Virus record (IMG/VR): IMGVR_UViG_3300001460_000019
Span: 1-46,874 of that record
Direction: 5' to 3' (one strand)
DNA: 46,874 bases
Source of the DNA: a virus
Shown here: positions 8,427 to 15,745 of the stretch, in pieces
How the letters are laid out: the number at the start of each line of letters is the position of its first letter
How positions within the stretch are numbered: the stretch's first letter is position 1
Program-made: the position numbers and the translations under genes
Notes under the pieces: model-generated
Told to the model about the DNA's origin: nothing
The model's input: the letters and a program-made list of their open reading frames with translations, nothing else
The model's database searches: none

Positions 8427-8621
8427 CCTATCATCTAGGTGTTCATTAATTTTCTTAACCATTTTACTACTTGAATTAGTAAAAATAAAAGGAACAAAAG
8501 CATGTACAAGAGTCATAAACGACAACCATAAAAATTTTATACTATAAGACAAAGAATGACCCATATGGGTAATGTAGCTTTCATCGACACTATGTGGATG
8601 GTCGGTAAACGGATTCTTCAT
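8409..8621 (-). CDS. DUF6356 family small membrane protein
   Basis: This 70-residue protein has the family signature HPHSVDESYITHMGHS, a hydrophobic segment with LVHAFVPFIF, and a charged C-terminus. DUF6356 proteins of unknown function are common in alphaproteobacteria, so this gene hints at the host group. It lies 2 nt downstream of the secreted-protein gene on the same strand and is probably co-transcribed with it. Confidence 0.7.
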   Translation of the reverse strand: MKNPFTDHPHSVDESYITHMGHSLSYSIKFLWLSFMTLVHAFVPFIFTNSSSKMVKKINEHLDDRLTKNN

Positions 8622-8623
8622 GT

Positions 8624-9124
8624 TTACCTCTCGTAATTATAAGCAGACTTATATGCTCTACATTTAACAGATTCATTTAGCATATTTTTAATAGTCAATG
8701 TTACTTTATCTGGATCGTTAATTGATCCTGCAACTGTAAATATAATTGATTGCGTTGTTTGTGATTGATTTCTTGCTTTTTGATTTTGTAAACCTTGTAA
8801 TGGCATACCAAATTCTTCATGCAATTTTTGTATTGTTACAATAAGTTTGTTGCCAAATGTTTCTTCTTGTATAACAATATTATTAATTAAAGATCTTTGT
8901 TGATTTTTCCAATCTTCAGGAAAATTTAAATTTGAACCAACACCATAATTTATAGCAATAAACATAGCAAGGTTTTGATGTATTGATTGACATACTGAAT
9001 ACATTCTAAAGTCTCCAGCTAATGATTGATAATCTTTGTTATCTGCAAGATCTGGTTGCTCTGCTTTAGCAGATACACTTAAAAATGTAAATAACGCAAT
9101 GATTAAGAATAATAAACGTGCCAT
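8624..9124 (-). CDS. Secreted or periplasmic protein, unknown function
   Basis: I choose the ATG at 9124, giving 166 residues. A reading from 9154 adds ten residues that spoil the signal peptide. The N-terminus MARLLFLIIALFTFLSVSAKA is a clear signal peptide with cleavage after AKA. The mature part is mostly helical, with single Cys residues (YSVCQS and VKCRAY) that could form a disulphide in the periplasm. It could act on the envelope or in superinfection exclusion, but this is speculation. Confidence 0.65.
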   Translation of the reverse strand: MARLLFLIIALFTFLSVSAKAEQPDLADNKDYQSLAGDFRMYSVCQSIHQNLAMFIAINYGVGSNLNFPEDWKNQQRSLINNIVIQEETFGNKLIVTIQKLHEEFGMPLQGLQNQKARNQSQTTQSIIFTVAGSINDPDKVTLTIKNMLNESVKCRAYKSAYNYER

Positions 9125-9142
9125 ATAAGTATTTAACCCCGG

Positions 9143-9172
9143 TTGACAAACCATAACATGATACTTTATATT
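9143..9172 (+). promoter_or_regulatory. Possible promoter of the HNH gene
   Basis: TTGACA at 9143-9148, with weak -10 candidates (TTTATA or TATATT) 16-18 bp downstream, 40 to 60 nt before the ATG at 9209. The -35 is convincing and the -10 is weak. Confidence 0.4.
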
Positions 9173-9208
9173 AATAAGAATTAAAACTAAATATAAACAA
9201 ATATAACA

Positions 9209-9754
9209 ATGAGTGATACATTAATCTTAAATGCAGACGGATCTCCGTTAAGTTTATTGCCCATTAGTGCAGTAAATTGGCATCTCTCAATCAAATTCAT
9301 ATGGCTAGATAAATTTAAAGTTTTAGAACATTATGATGATTGGATAATTCACAGCCCTTCAACTGAAATGCACGTACCAAGTGTATTAATAGCAAAAGAA
9401 TATTTAAATTTAGCTAGGCATCCTAGATTTTCAAGAAACAATGTTTATCTAAGAGATTTGTTTACTTGCCAATATTGCGGATGTGAGTATGACGATAAAA
9501 ACTGGAAAGACCTTACATTAGATCATGTTGTACCAAGATCAGCAGGTGGACATTCGCATTGGGAAAACATAGTAACATCATGTATGACTTGTAATGTTGA
9601 AAAAGGCAGTCAAAATATTAGGCCAAAACAAATGCCTTATAGGCCAGATTATTGGGAACTAGCAGGAAAAAGATCGCAGTTTCCTTTGATAATTCCTCAT
9701 CATAGTTGGAAATCCTATTTAAAATGGGATGATAATTTAATTAAAGTCGCCTAA
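9209..9754 (+). CDS. HNH endonuclease
   Basis: This 181-residue protein contains a typical HNH nuclease core. CQYCG (C87, C90) and CMTCN (C125, C128) form the structural zinc site, LTLDHVVPRSAGG gives the catalytic D105-H106, and WEN (N120) and N129 complete the fold. The N-terminal 80 residues form an additional domain often seen in stand-alone phage HNH proteins. Such enzymes nick or cut DNA, either as free-standing homing endonucleases or in genome processing. No intron is visible beside it. It stands alone with its own likely promoter. Confidence 0.85.
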   Translation: MSDTLILNADGSPLSLLPISAVNWHLSIKFIWLDKFKVLEHYDDWIIHSPSTEMHVPSVLIAKEYLNLARHPRFSRNNVYLRDLFTCQYCGCEYDDKNWKDLTLDHVVPRSAGGHSHWENIVTSCMTCNVEKGSQNIRPKQMPYRPDYWELAGKRSQFPLIIPHHSWKSYLKWDDNLIKVA

Positions 9755-9762
9755 AAAAAAGG

Positions 9763-9792
9763 TTGACGATAAATATTAAAGTATACTATAAT
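9763..9792 (+). promoter_or_regulatory. Promoter before the 9821 gene
   Basis: TTGACG (9763-9768), an 18-bp gap, then TATAAT (9787-9792). A late motif overlaps the spacer (see 9768). An AAGGAG ribosome site precedes the ATG. Confidence 0.6.
9768..9776 (+). promoter_or_regulatory. T4-like late promoter motif inside the sigma70 spacer
   Basis: GATAAATAT lies between the -35 and -10 of the promoter at 9763. The gene could therefore be read by both early-type and late-type polymerase. Confidence 0.45.
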
Positions 9793-9820
9793 AAACAAAC
9801 TTAATATTAAGGAGAAGAAA

Positions 9821-10147
9821 ATGGCTGAAGAACAAGCACAAAAAGAATCTACTCAAGAAGCAGTACAACAAGCACCAGCGGCAGAGGCACCACAATTGTC
9901 AATTGCTGACTTACAGGCTTTGTTGAATGTTATTGACGTAGCAAGTTCAAGAGGTGCGTTCAGAGCCAATGAACTTACCAACGTTGGTGGTATAGCTGAT
10001 AAACTTACAAAGTTTTTACAGCATGTCGCAGATCAGCAGAAAGCTCAAGCAGATGCTAAAAGCAAAACTGAAGCTGAAGGCGGAGCAATTGACGAAGGTA
10101 AAATTGGCGATGCACAACCTAATCAGGAACAACCTGAACAAAAATAA
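9821..10147 (+). CDS. Conserved T4-like phage protein, function unknown
   Basis: This 108-residue protein has low-complexity Gln/Ala/Glu-rich ends. Its central predicted helical domain (residues 28-68) includes LQALLNVIDVASSRGAFRAN, a pattern I associate with conserved hypothetical proteins of marine T4-like phages. It has a strong AAGGAG ribosome site, 23 nt before the next gene. It is probably expressed in quantity. The function is unknown. Confidence 0.65.
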   Translation: MAEEQAQKESTQEAVQQAPAAEAPQLSIADLQALLNVIDVASSRGAFRANELTNVGGIADKLTKFLQHVADQQKAQADAKSKTEAEGGAIDEGKIGDAQPNQEQPEQK

Positions 10148-10170
10148 TAATTGCAATTAGGAGAAAAATA

Positions 10171-10797
10171 ATGATAAAACATACAGGTAGAGTGGACTCA
10201 ACCAACAGACGTGTTGTAGTTGTATTTCCATCGATACCAGAAGATCAAGACAACTGTCTTGTGGTTGACATCAATGCATTAGAACAAAGATATCACGATG
10301 GTTTAATGCAGGCGGTTGAATCACCAGAAGCTCAAGCATCTAATAAATTATACGAAGTGCTAGGCAGAAAGTTGTTTTGGGATGGTAAAAACATACTAAC
10401 AACTTTGCATGAAAAAGGTTTCTTAAGAAGAATTCCAGTAGACACAGTAACATTGTTACCGACAACTACAGATACACTTCCTTTGAAAGAGTTTAATGCA
10501 TACCAAAAAATGGTTTCTGAAACAAAAACAGATCCAGCAATTCCGCAAACACCAGATTCATCAACTAAAGCAGGCGAAATGGCAAAGCCACTAGATGAAA
10601 CTAACGAAGATGGTATTGCAAGAAATTTATTAATTCAAGCAGAATTAATGGAAGCTGACGCAATGAGAAAACGTGAAGAAGCTGAATCAGTTTCACCTGG
10701 TATACAGAGAAAATTAGGCAAAGAGCCTATTTTTGCTGAACCAAAAAGACCAAGAGGTAGACCTAAAAAAGAAGCTACCGCAGAAACGACTTCATAA
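10171..10797 (+). CDS. Phage protein with C-terminal AT-hook
   Basis: This 208-residue protein has an N-terminal folded domain (about residues 1-115), a Glu/Thr/Pro-rich linker, and a C-terminus reading KRPRGRPKKE. That is an AT-hook (core RGRP), which binds the minor groove of A+T-rich DNA and so suits this genome. It is the second gene after the 9763 promoter and is followed by a strong terminator. It may bind phage DNA or host chromosome. The N-terminal domain is unrecognised. Confidence 0.7.
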   Translation: MIKHTGRVDSTNRRVVVVFPSIPEDQDNCLVVDINALEQRYHDGLMQAVESPEAQASNKLYEVLGRKLFWDGKNILTTLHEKGFLRRIPVDTVTLLPTTTDTLPLKEFNAYQKMVSETKTDPAIPQTPDSSTKAGEMAKPLDETNEDGIARNLLIQAELMEADAMRKREEAESVSPGIQRKLGKEPIFAEPKRPRGRPKKEATAETTS

Positions 10798-10804
10798 GTT
10801 TACT

Positions 10805-10844
10805 AAAACCTGTCTATGATAAATACTAGTACATAGGCAGGTTT
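10805..10844 (+). terminator. Intrinsic terminator with a late promoter in its loop
   Basis: A 14-bp stem (AAAACCTGTCTATG with its complement, one G-T wobble) encloses a 13-nt loop and runs into six T residues. It ends the 9821-10797 transcript. Confidence 0.8.
10818..10826 (+). promoter_or_regulatory. T4-like late promoter motif in terminator loop
   Basis: GATAAATAC occupies the last base of the stem and the loop of the terminator at 10805-10844. The next gene begins at 10848, so late transcription started here would skip the terminator. Confidence 0.55.
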
Positions 10845-10847
10845 TTT

Positions 10848-11186
10848 ATGACACAAGACTCAAACAGAAAATTTATACCTTCTCGAAATGATAGAGATCA
10901 CAAAGAATTTGATCGTATCATGCATGAGATACATCCAAAAAAAATTCCAGCAAATTTTGTTGATAAAATTAAACTATTTCATAGAGATGGTTCAACAAGC
11001 CTAATGACTAGTGATGATATCTATAATACTATTCCTGTACATGGCCAAGTTGATTGGGACAAAGTTGCAGAAAGCTATCACGACATAGTAAATATGGAAA
11101 TTTATATAGATATGGAATCACTAGAAAATGCTGTTCATCAAAACGTGCATAGAATGTTTAATTCCGCTTTTAGAAAAAAAAATTAG
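10848..11186 (+). CDS. Hypothetical phage protein
   Basis: This 112-residue soluble protein is rich in Asp, His and Lys, with an N-terminal basic/acidic segment (NRKFIPSRNDRDHKEFDR). The ATG lies directly after the T tract of the terminator, so it depends on readthrough or on the late motif in the loop. No catalytic motif is recognised. Confidence 0.6.
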   Translation: MTQDSNRKFIPSRNDRDHKEFDRIMHEIHPKKIPANFVDKIKLFHRDGSTSLMTSDDIYNTIPVHGQVDWDKVAESYHDIVNMEIYIDMESLENAVHQNVHRMFNSAFRKKN

Positions 11187-11200
11187 TTAGATTTAGCATA

Positions 11201-11229
11201 TTGACAGATATTGGAAAGTATGTTATAAA
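11201..11229 (+). promoter_or_regulatory. Promoter of the membrane protein/TonB receptor pair
   Basis: TTGACAGAT (11201-11209) matches the -35 block of the three strong promoters in this window. A TATAAA -10 (11224-11229) follows at 17 bp. The leader of about 45 nt is too short for a cobalamin riboswitch. A weak GAGG lies in the leader before the ATG at 11280. Confidence 0.65.
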
Positions 11230-11279
11230 TAGTATTACAATTTACCGTATTTAACAATAGAGGTTGGGGTAATACTATT

Positions 11280-11813
11280 ATGAAGATTATACTGTCATTT
11301 TTATATATTTCTGGCATTCTCGCCATAGGTAGACTCATACCACATCCACCAAACTTTACACCAATATTGGCCGCGGCTATATTTGCACCATACATCGTTA
11401 ACGATCGTTGGATAGCAATAGCAGTACCATTAATGGCAATGTTTATTGGAGATGTGTTTATAGGGTTTCATCCTTATATGCTTTGGGTTTATGGATCAAT
11501 AGCAATGTCCACAGTTATTAGCAGATGGGCTATGCAGTTTGGCAAATACATACCATTAGCAATAATGACAATAGGATCATCAGTGTTATTTTTTGTAGTA
11601 ACAAATTTTGCAGTATGGATTATGTGGGACTACTATCCTAACACATTAGAAGGATTAATAATGTGTTACACAATGGCAATACCATTTTTCCAAAATACAC
11701 TGTTAGGCACAGTTGTTTATACTGCCTTAATGGTGTCACTGACTATAGCATTATCTCGACCTTTACACAACATCTACTTAATGGTAGTTAACAGGAAAGG
11801 TCTCTATGAATAG
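11280..11813 (+). CDS. DUF6580-like polytopic membrane protein, possible ECF S-component-like
   Basis: This 177-residue protein has five to six hydrophobic segments. The N-terminal motif GRLIPHPPNFTPILAAAIFA resembles the DUF6580 family, small membrane proteins with a substrate-binding-subunit look reminiscent of ECF transporter S components. The next gene, a BtuB-like outer-membrane receptor, overlaps it by 8 nt, so a joint import system (outer-membrane receptor plus inner-membrane component) is plausible. No ATPase or ECF T-component gene is in the window, so host parts would be needed. Family assignment is from memory of the motif. Confidence 0.65.
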   Translation: MKIILSFLYISGILAIGRLIPHPPNFTPILAAAIFAPYIVNDRWIAIAVPLMAMFIGDVFIGFHPYMLWVYGSIAMSTVISRWAMQFGKYIPLAIMTIGSSVLFFVVTNFAVWIMWDYYPNTLEGLIMCYTMAIPFFQNTLLGTVVYTALMVSLTIALSRPLHNIYLMVVNRKGLYE

Positions 11814-13668
11814 TGAAGGCAAAAGAAACATCGGAAGAGGAATAATAGTATTAGCAATATTATTTGTAGCATTTTTAATTAAACCTGCAAAAGCAGGAGA
11901 GAATGAATGTTATTGGGAAGAAATGATGGATGAAACAATTGTATGTGATTCATTGGTAATAAACATACCAATATTTCATACAATGACAGCATCTCAAAAA
12001 GCAGATAGAATATACACAGATTCGTTTATTTGGTTAGACGATGAAAAGAAAGAAGGGTCTAGCATATTATCAGAAGCATTAGAAGACGCACCAAGTTTTA
12101 ATGCAGTTAGATCAGGACCAGCAGGACAACAGACATCGTTATTTACAAGAGGAACAAATTCAAATCACACACTTGTAACAATTAACGGGTCAGCAATTAC
12201 AGACTACTCAACAACAAATGGTGCTACAGATTTAAACAACATTAACATACATTTTGCAGATGGTTTACATTTATACACAGGACCAATGAGTACTAACTAC
12301 GGACCAAATGCAGTTGGTGGTGTTGTTGATATACAAACATCTGATTACAAACAAAATGAATTTTCCATATCGCAAGGGTCACATGACACAAACACTATGG
12401 CTTATACATATGGTAAAGATTTTTTTACCTTTGGAATATATACAGAACAGTCAGACGGGATATCAGTTTATCCACAGGGTACAGAACCAGATGGATATGA
12501 TGTATTAGGATTTAATGTTGGGCATGTTATAACTCTTGATGATACAAAGATTAAATTTACAGGAGTAACAAATACAACCAACGCAGATATTGATGCCTCA
12601 GGTGCAGATGATTTGGATTATACAAATGAAACAAAGTTTTACTTTGGACAAATGCAGACGTCAACTGATGTAAAGTATGGAAAGATAAAAACAGTTTTTG
12701 ATCATACTATATGGGATAGACAATACGTAAATGGAACAGAAATAGACAATTATGATTCTGTTGCAACACATGGATCTTTAGATTGGGTAACAAGTTCAGA
12801 CCAAGTATCAACTAAAACAGGTGTAGATGTAACTGGATTTGATGTAGACTTTAATAATACAGGTAGCTATAATTCTACAGTTGATAAGTCAGCATCAGTA
12901 ACAGGGATATATCATAACTTTGATTATTCATTTACAAACAATCTAATTGTATCAGGTGGTTTAAGACATGACGAGCATTCTATTGCAAATGGTCAATCAA
13001 CATATTCAATTGGAGCGGCATATAATGGTTTTCGTATAAGCCAATCAACAGGATATAAAGCACCAACACTGTATGAACTATATGGTGCAGATAACTATGG
13101 TTACACAGGTAACGTAAATCTTAAAGCAGAACAATCTGTTAGTAATGAAATAGGATATAATCGTAAAGATAAATCTTATAATTTTGATATTGCTTTTTAT
13201 TCAACAGATATCAAAGACATGATAACATACTCTAATTCAACATATAATAATGATAGTAATGGAACATCTAATATGAAGGGTGCAGACATTGACTTTACTT
13301 ACTATGTTGGTAATTTTAGCTTTGTGAACAATGTAGCACTAACATCAGCACAAGATTCATCAGGTACTTGGTTAAAACGTAGACCTCATACTACTTGGAA
13401 ATCTGGTGTAACTTATGCTAAAGATAACTATTATATATCACCTAGCATATTATATTATGGTGATCATAGAGATACTGACTCAGTTAACTGGTCAACTATT
13501 ACTGTTAAAGAAAGAACAACAGCAGATCTTACAGCAGGTTATTATCTAACACAAGATTCTGAAATAGTTTTAAACGTAAAAAACTTAACAGATGATCAGT
13601 ATGAAAGACCAGATGGTTATAATCAAGGCGGAAGAAATATAACAGTTGGATGGAAATTAAAGTTTTAA
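11806..13668 (+). CDS. TonB-dependent outer-membrane receptor, BtuB-like
   Basis: This 620-residue protein has a signal peptide (residues 1-30, ending KPAKA). A plug domain (about 85-180) contains TSLFTRGTNSNHTLVTING and GPMSTNYGPNAVGGVVDI. A 22-strand-like barrel follows, with the receptor signatures STGYKAPTLYELYG and LNVKNLTDDQYERP, and it ends WKLKF with the C-terminal Phe needed for outer-membrane insertion. Among known receptors the plug and the C-terminal signatures look most like BtuB (vitamin B12), although substrate cannot be fixed by eye. The length matches BtuB (about 600). The usual role is TonB-driven uptake of B12, haem or siderophores. In a phage it may feed the infected cell, alter surface receptors, or block superinfection. 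Confidence 0.85.
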   Translation: MNSEGKRNIGRGIIVLAILFVAFLIKPAKAGENECYWEEMMDETIVCDSLVINIPIFHTMTASQKADRIYTDSFIWLDDEKKEGSSILSEALEDAPSFNAVRSGPAGQQTSLFTRGTNSNHTLVTINGSAITDYSTTNGATDLNNINIHFADGLHLYTGPMSTNYGPNAVGGVVDIQTSDYKQNEFSISQGSHDTNTMAYTYGKDFFTFGIYTEQSDGISVYPQGTEPDGYDVLGFNVGHVITLDDTKIKFTGVTNTTNADIDASGADDLDYTNETKFYFGQMQTSTDVKYGKIKTVFDHTIWDRQYVNGTEIDNYDSVATHGSLDWVTSSDQVSTKTGVDVTGFDVDFNNTGSYNSTVDKSASVTGIYHNFDYSFTNNLIVSGGLRHDEHSIANGQSTYSIGAAYNGFRISQSTGYKAPTLYELYGADNYGYTGNVNLKAEQSVSNEIGYNRKDKSYNFDIAFYSTDIKDMITYSNSTYNNDSNGTSNMKGADIDFTYYVGNFSFVNNVALTSAQDSSGTWLKRRPHTTWKSGVTYAKDNYYISPSILYYGDHRDTDSVNWSTITVKERTTADLTAGYYLTQDSEIVLNVKNLTDDQYERPDGYNQGGRNITVGWKLKF

Positions 13669-13686
13669 TATAGACTTGTAAATTAG

Positions 13687-13695
13687 GATAAATAT
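13687..13695 (+). promoter_or_regulatory. T4-like late promoter motif before desaturase
   Basis: GATAAATAT lies 29 nt before the ATG at 13725, followed by an AAAGGA ribosome site. It would start the 13725-19137 operon late in infection. Confidence 0.55.
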
Positions 13696-13724
13696 TGTTA
13701 TAATTGTGTTAATAAAGGAAAACC

Positions 13725-14477
13725 ATGAAAAAGCAAGAAACAACTAAAGATCAGTATTTTTTATTTGTTGCTCAGATGATCGCACATCTAAGCATTATAC
13801 CTATGATTGTGTATGGTGCTTGGTATCATTGGGTGATAGCATTTTTTGTATATTTTATTACTGGATGTTTTGGAATGACAATGACATATCATAGATTGTT
13901 AAGTCATGCAAGTTGGAAGGCGCCTAAATGGTTTTACTACTTTGGATCACTAGCAGGTACATACGGGTTAACCGGATCAACTATAGGATGGGTAGCTATT
14001 CATAGAGAACACCATGTGCATACTGATAGCGAAGATGATCCACACTCACCATCGTACAAAGGCTTTTTTAAAGTTCAATGGTTAAGCATGTTTGATAAGC
14101 CAAAACCGAGGTACGTTGTTAAACTTATTAGAAATAAATTTCATTTGTTCACTCATAGATATTATATTTTAATACATTTAGCAATTGCCGGAACATGGTA
14201 TATGATTGATCCAATGTTACTAGTATCAGCTTATCTATTTCCAGCAATGATACTTTGGAATGCAGGATCATTTATTAACACTCTTTCTCATATGATTGGA
14301 TATAGAAACCATGAAACTCCTGATAACTCAACTAATGTTCCAATGTTAGGAATATTAATGTGGGGTGAAGGCTGGCATAATAATCATCATGCAAATCCTA
14401 ACAATTCAAATTTTCAACATAAATGGTGGGAGTTTGATATGGGTGGTTGGTTCATAAAACAATTAGAGGTAAAATAA
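13725..14477 (+). CDS. Membrane fatty acid desaturase (acyl-CoA delta-9 type)
   Basis: This 250-residue integral membrane protein has the three His boxes that bind the di-iron centre: HRLLSH (H56-H61), HREHH (H93-H97) and HNNHH (H218-H222). It has four hydrophobic stretches. The family inserts a cis double bond in acyl-CoA or lipid-linked acyl chains using O2 and electrons from ferredoxin or similar. A second desaturase lies at 30625. A ferredoxin-NADP reductase at 29218 and a flavodoxin at 37483 could provide electrons. Acyl-chain desaturation of host membrane lipid, or of a pathway intermediate, is possible. Confidence 0.9.
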   Translation: MKKQETTKDQYFLFVAQMIAHLSIIPMIVYGAWYHWVIAFFVYFITGCFGMTMTYHRLLSHASWKAPKWFYYFGSLAGTYGLTGSTIGWVAIHREHHVHTDSEDDPHSPSYKGFFKVQWLSMFDKPKPRYVVKLIRNKFHLFTHRYYILIHLAIAGTWYMIDPMLLVSAYLFPAMILWNAGSFINTLSHMIGYRNHETPDNSTNVPMLGILMWGEGWHNNHHANPNNSNFQHKWWEFDMGGWFIKQLEVK

Positions 14478-14478
14478 A

Positions 14479-15141
14479 GTGGGAAAAAGGAAGACTCAAT
14501 CTTCTAAAAATTTAAAAATAGCAGTAACAGGTCATACATCCGGAATTGGTAAATCCATATACAATATGGGAATTTTACAAGGCCATGATGTTGTTGGCTT
14601 TAGTCGTGCCACAGGTTTTAATTTAAAAAACATCGGAAAACAATATACTACTGATCAAGAATCTGATAAACACCAAGACTTTGAATACACAGAAGATACA
14701 AAAAGATTTTTGAGAGAAATCAAAGACTATGATATATTCATCAACAATGCTCACTTACAATGGAGCCAGTTAGATTTACTCTATGCTGTTTATGAAATGT
14801 GGCAAAAACAAAATAAACTGATTATTTGCATAGGGTCAACAGCAAAAGATCATAATGAGCCAGCTGAAATAGTCAAACCTTATTATCATCAAAAAATTGC
14901 ATTAGAAACAGTTGTTGATAACTTTGGTGTTTATGGAAAAGGAAAATGTAAAGTTTCTATCATAAGACCAGGTTGGGTAGACACAGGACTATTTGAAAAA
15001 TCTCCTGAATATAAAAAAACAATTCCTATGGGAGTAAAACTAGTACCATCAGATAAGATAGCTGAATCAGTATACTATATGGTCAACCAACCAAAGAATG
15101 TGCATATCAAAAATATATCTATTGAATCATGGTACATATAA
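14479..15141 (+). CDS. Short-chain dehydrogenase/reductase-like protein
   Basis: This 220-residue Rossmann-fold protein has TGHTSGIG (residues 17-24) as the cofactor-binding loop, INNAH near residue 89, and a Y135xxxK139 catalytic pair. The start is GTG, 1 nt after the desaturase stop, with an AGAGGT ribosome site inside the desaturase gene. It is a paralogue of the SDR at 26007, sharing TGHT, NNAH and VDT elements. NAD(P)-dependent reduction or oxidation of an unknown substrate is expected. Confidence 0.8.
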   Translation: MGKRKTQSSKNLKIAVTGHTSGIGKSIYNMGILQGHDVVGFSRATGFNLKNIGKQYTTDQESDKHQDFEYTEDTKRFLREIKDYDIFINNAHLQWSQLDLLYAVYEMWQKQNKLIICIGSTAKDHNEPAEIVKPYYHQKIALETVVDNFGVYGKGKCKVSIIRPGWVDTGLFEKSPEYKKTIPMGVKLVPSDKIAESVYYMVNQPKNVHIKNISIESWYI

Positions 15142-15142
15142 T

Positions 15143-15745
15143 ATGGAAAAAATATTAAAATATACTTCAGCATATAAACCAATAGTTGAAGACTTTCTCA
15201 TACAAGCAGTAATAGAAGGAAGTTCCGGAACTTATAAAAAAGAAAAATTTAACATAGATGAATTAGATGATAAAAGCAGTTTGTGGTTAGCATTAGTTGA
15301 TAACGAAGTTGCTAGTATAAGTTATGCTGAAAGAAGTTTTATCACAGGCACTCCAGAGTCTATTAGGAAATGCAGATATCATATTCTTAAAAAACACAGG
15401 CATGGACGTTATGGATTTAAAATGATGAAGCATCAAATTGCTTGGGCAAAAGACAATGGGTTTAAACATTATTACTGGACACATGATGTTAAAGATGTAG
15501 CAATTAATAAATTATTTCAGCATAAGAAAAAATACGTAGGTGGCGATAACAGTTGGTTTGAAGATGAAGATTATAAAAAGCTAACACTTGAAAAAGATCT
15601 AGTGTTTCACGATAAGCCAAAATCAAATATGATACAGTTTATCTATAGCTATTACATTGATCCAAATTATAAATGGAAACCAACCAACGCAGTAATATTG
15701 CATCAACATAATGGAACTATAAAAGATGTTTCAGAGGTATTATGA
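15143..15745 (+). CDS. GNAT-like N-acetyltransferase
   Basis: I choose the ATG at 15143 (200 residues), just after the SDR stop. An earlier start at 15098 would overlap the SDR by 44 nt. The pattern SLWLALVDNEVASISYAE, then a KHRHGRYGFKMMKHQIAW helix like the acetyl-CoA loop, then GFKHYYWTHDV and AINKLFQHKK, fits a GNAT fold. The pyrophosphate-binding loop is RHGRYG instead of the usual Q/RxxGxG/A, so acyl-CoA use is likely but not certain. It overlaps the next gene by 4 nt. Confidence 0.6.
   Translation: MEKILKYTSAYKPIVEDFLIQAVIEGSSGTYKKEKFNIDELDDKSSLWLALVDNEVASISYAERSFITGTPESIRKCRYHILKKHRHGRYGFKMMKHQIAWAKDNGFKHYYWTHDVKDVAINKLFQHKKKYVGGDNSWFEDEDYKKLTLEKDLVFHDKPKSNMIQFIYSYYIDPNYKWKPTNAVILHQHNGTIKDVSEVL

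Noticed and set aside
11230-11279. Cobalamin riboswitch before the TonB receptor operon
   Set aside because: The leader is only about 50 nt, with no B12-box-like sequence, too short for this riboswitch.
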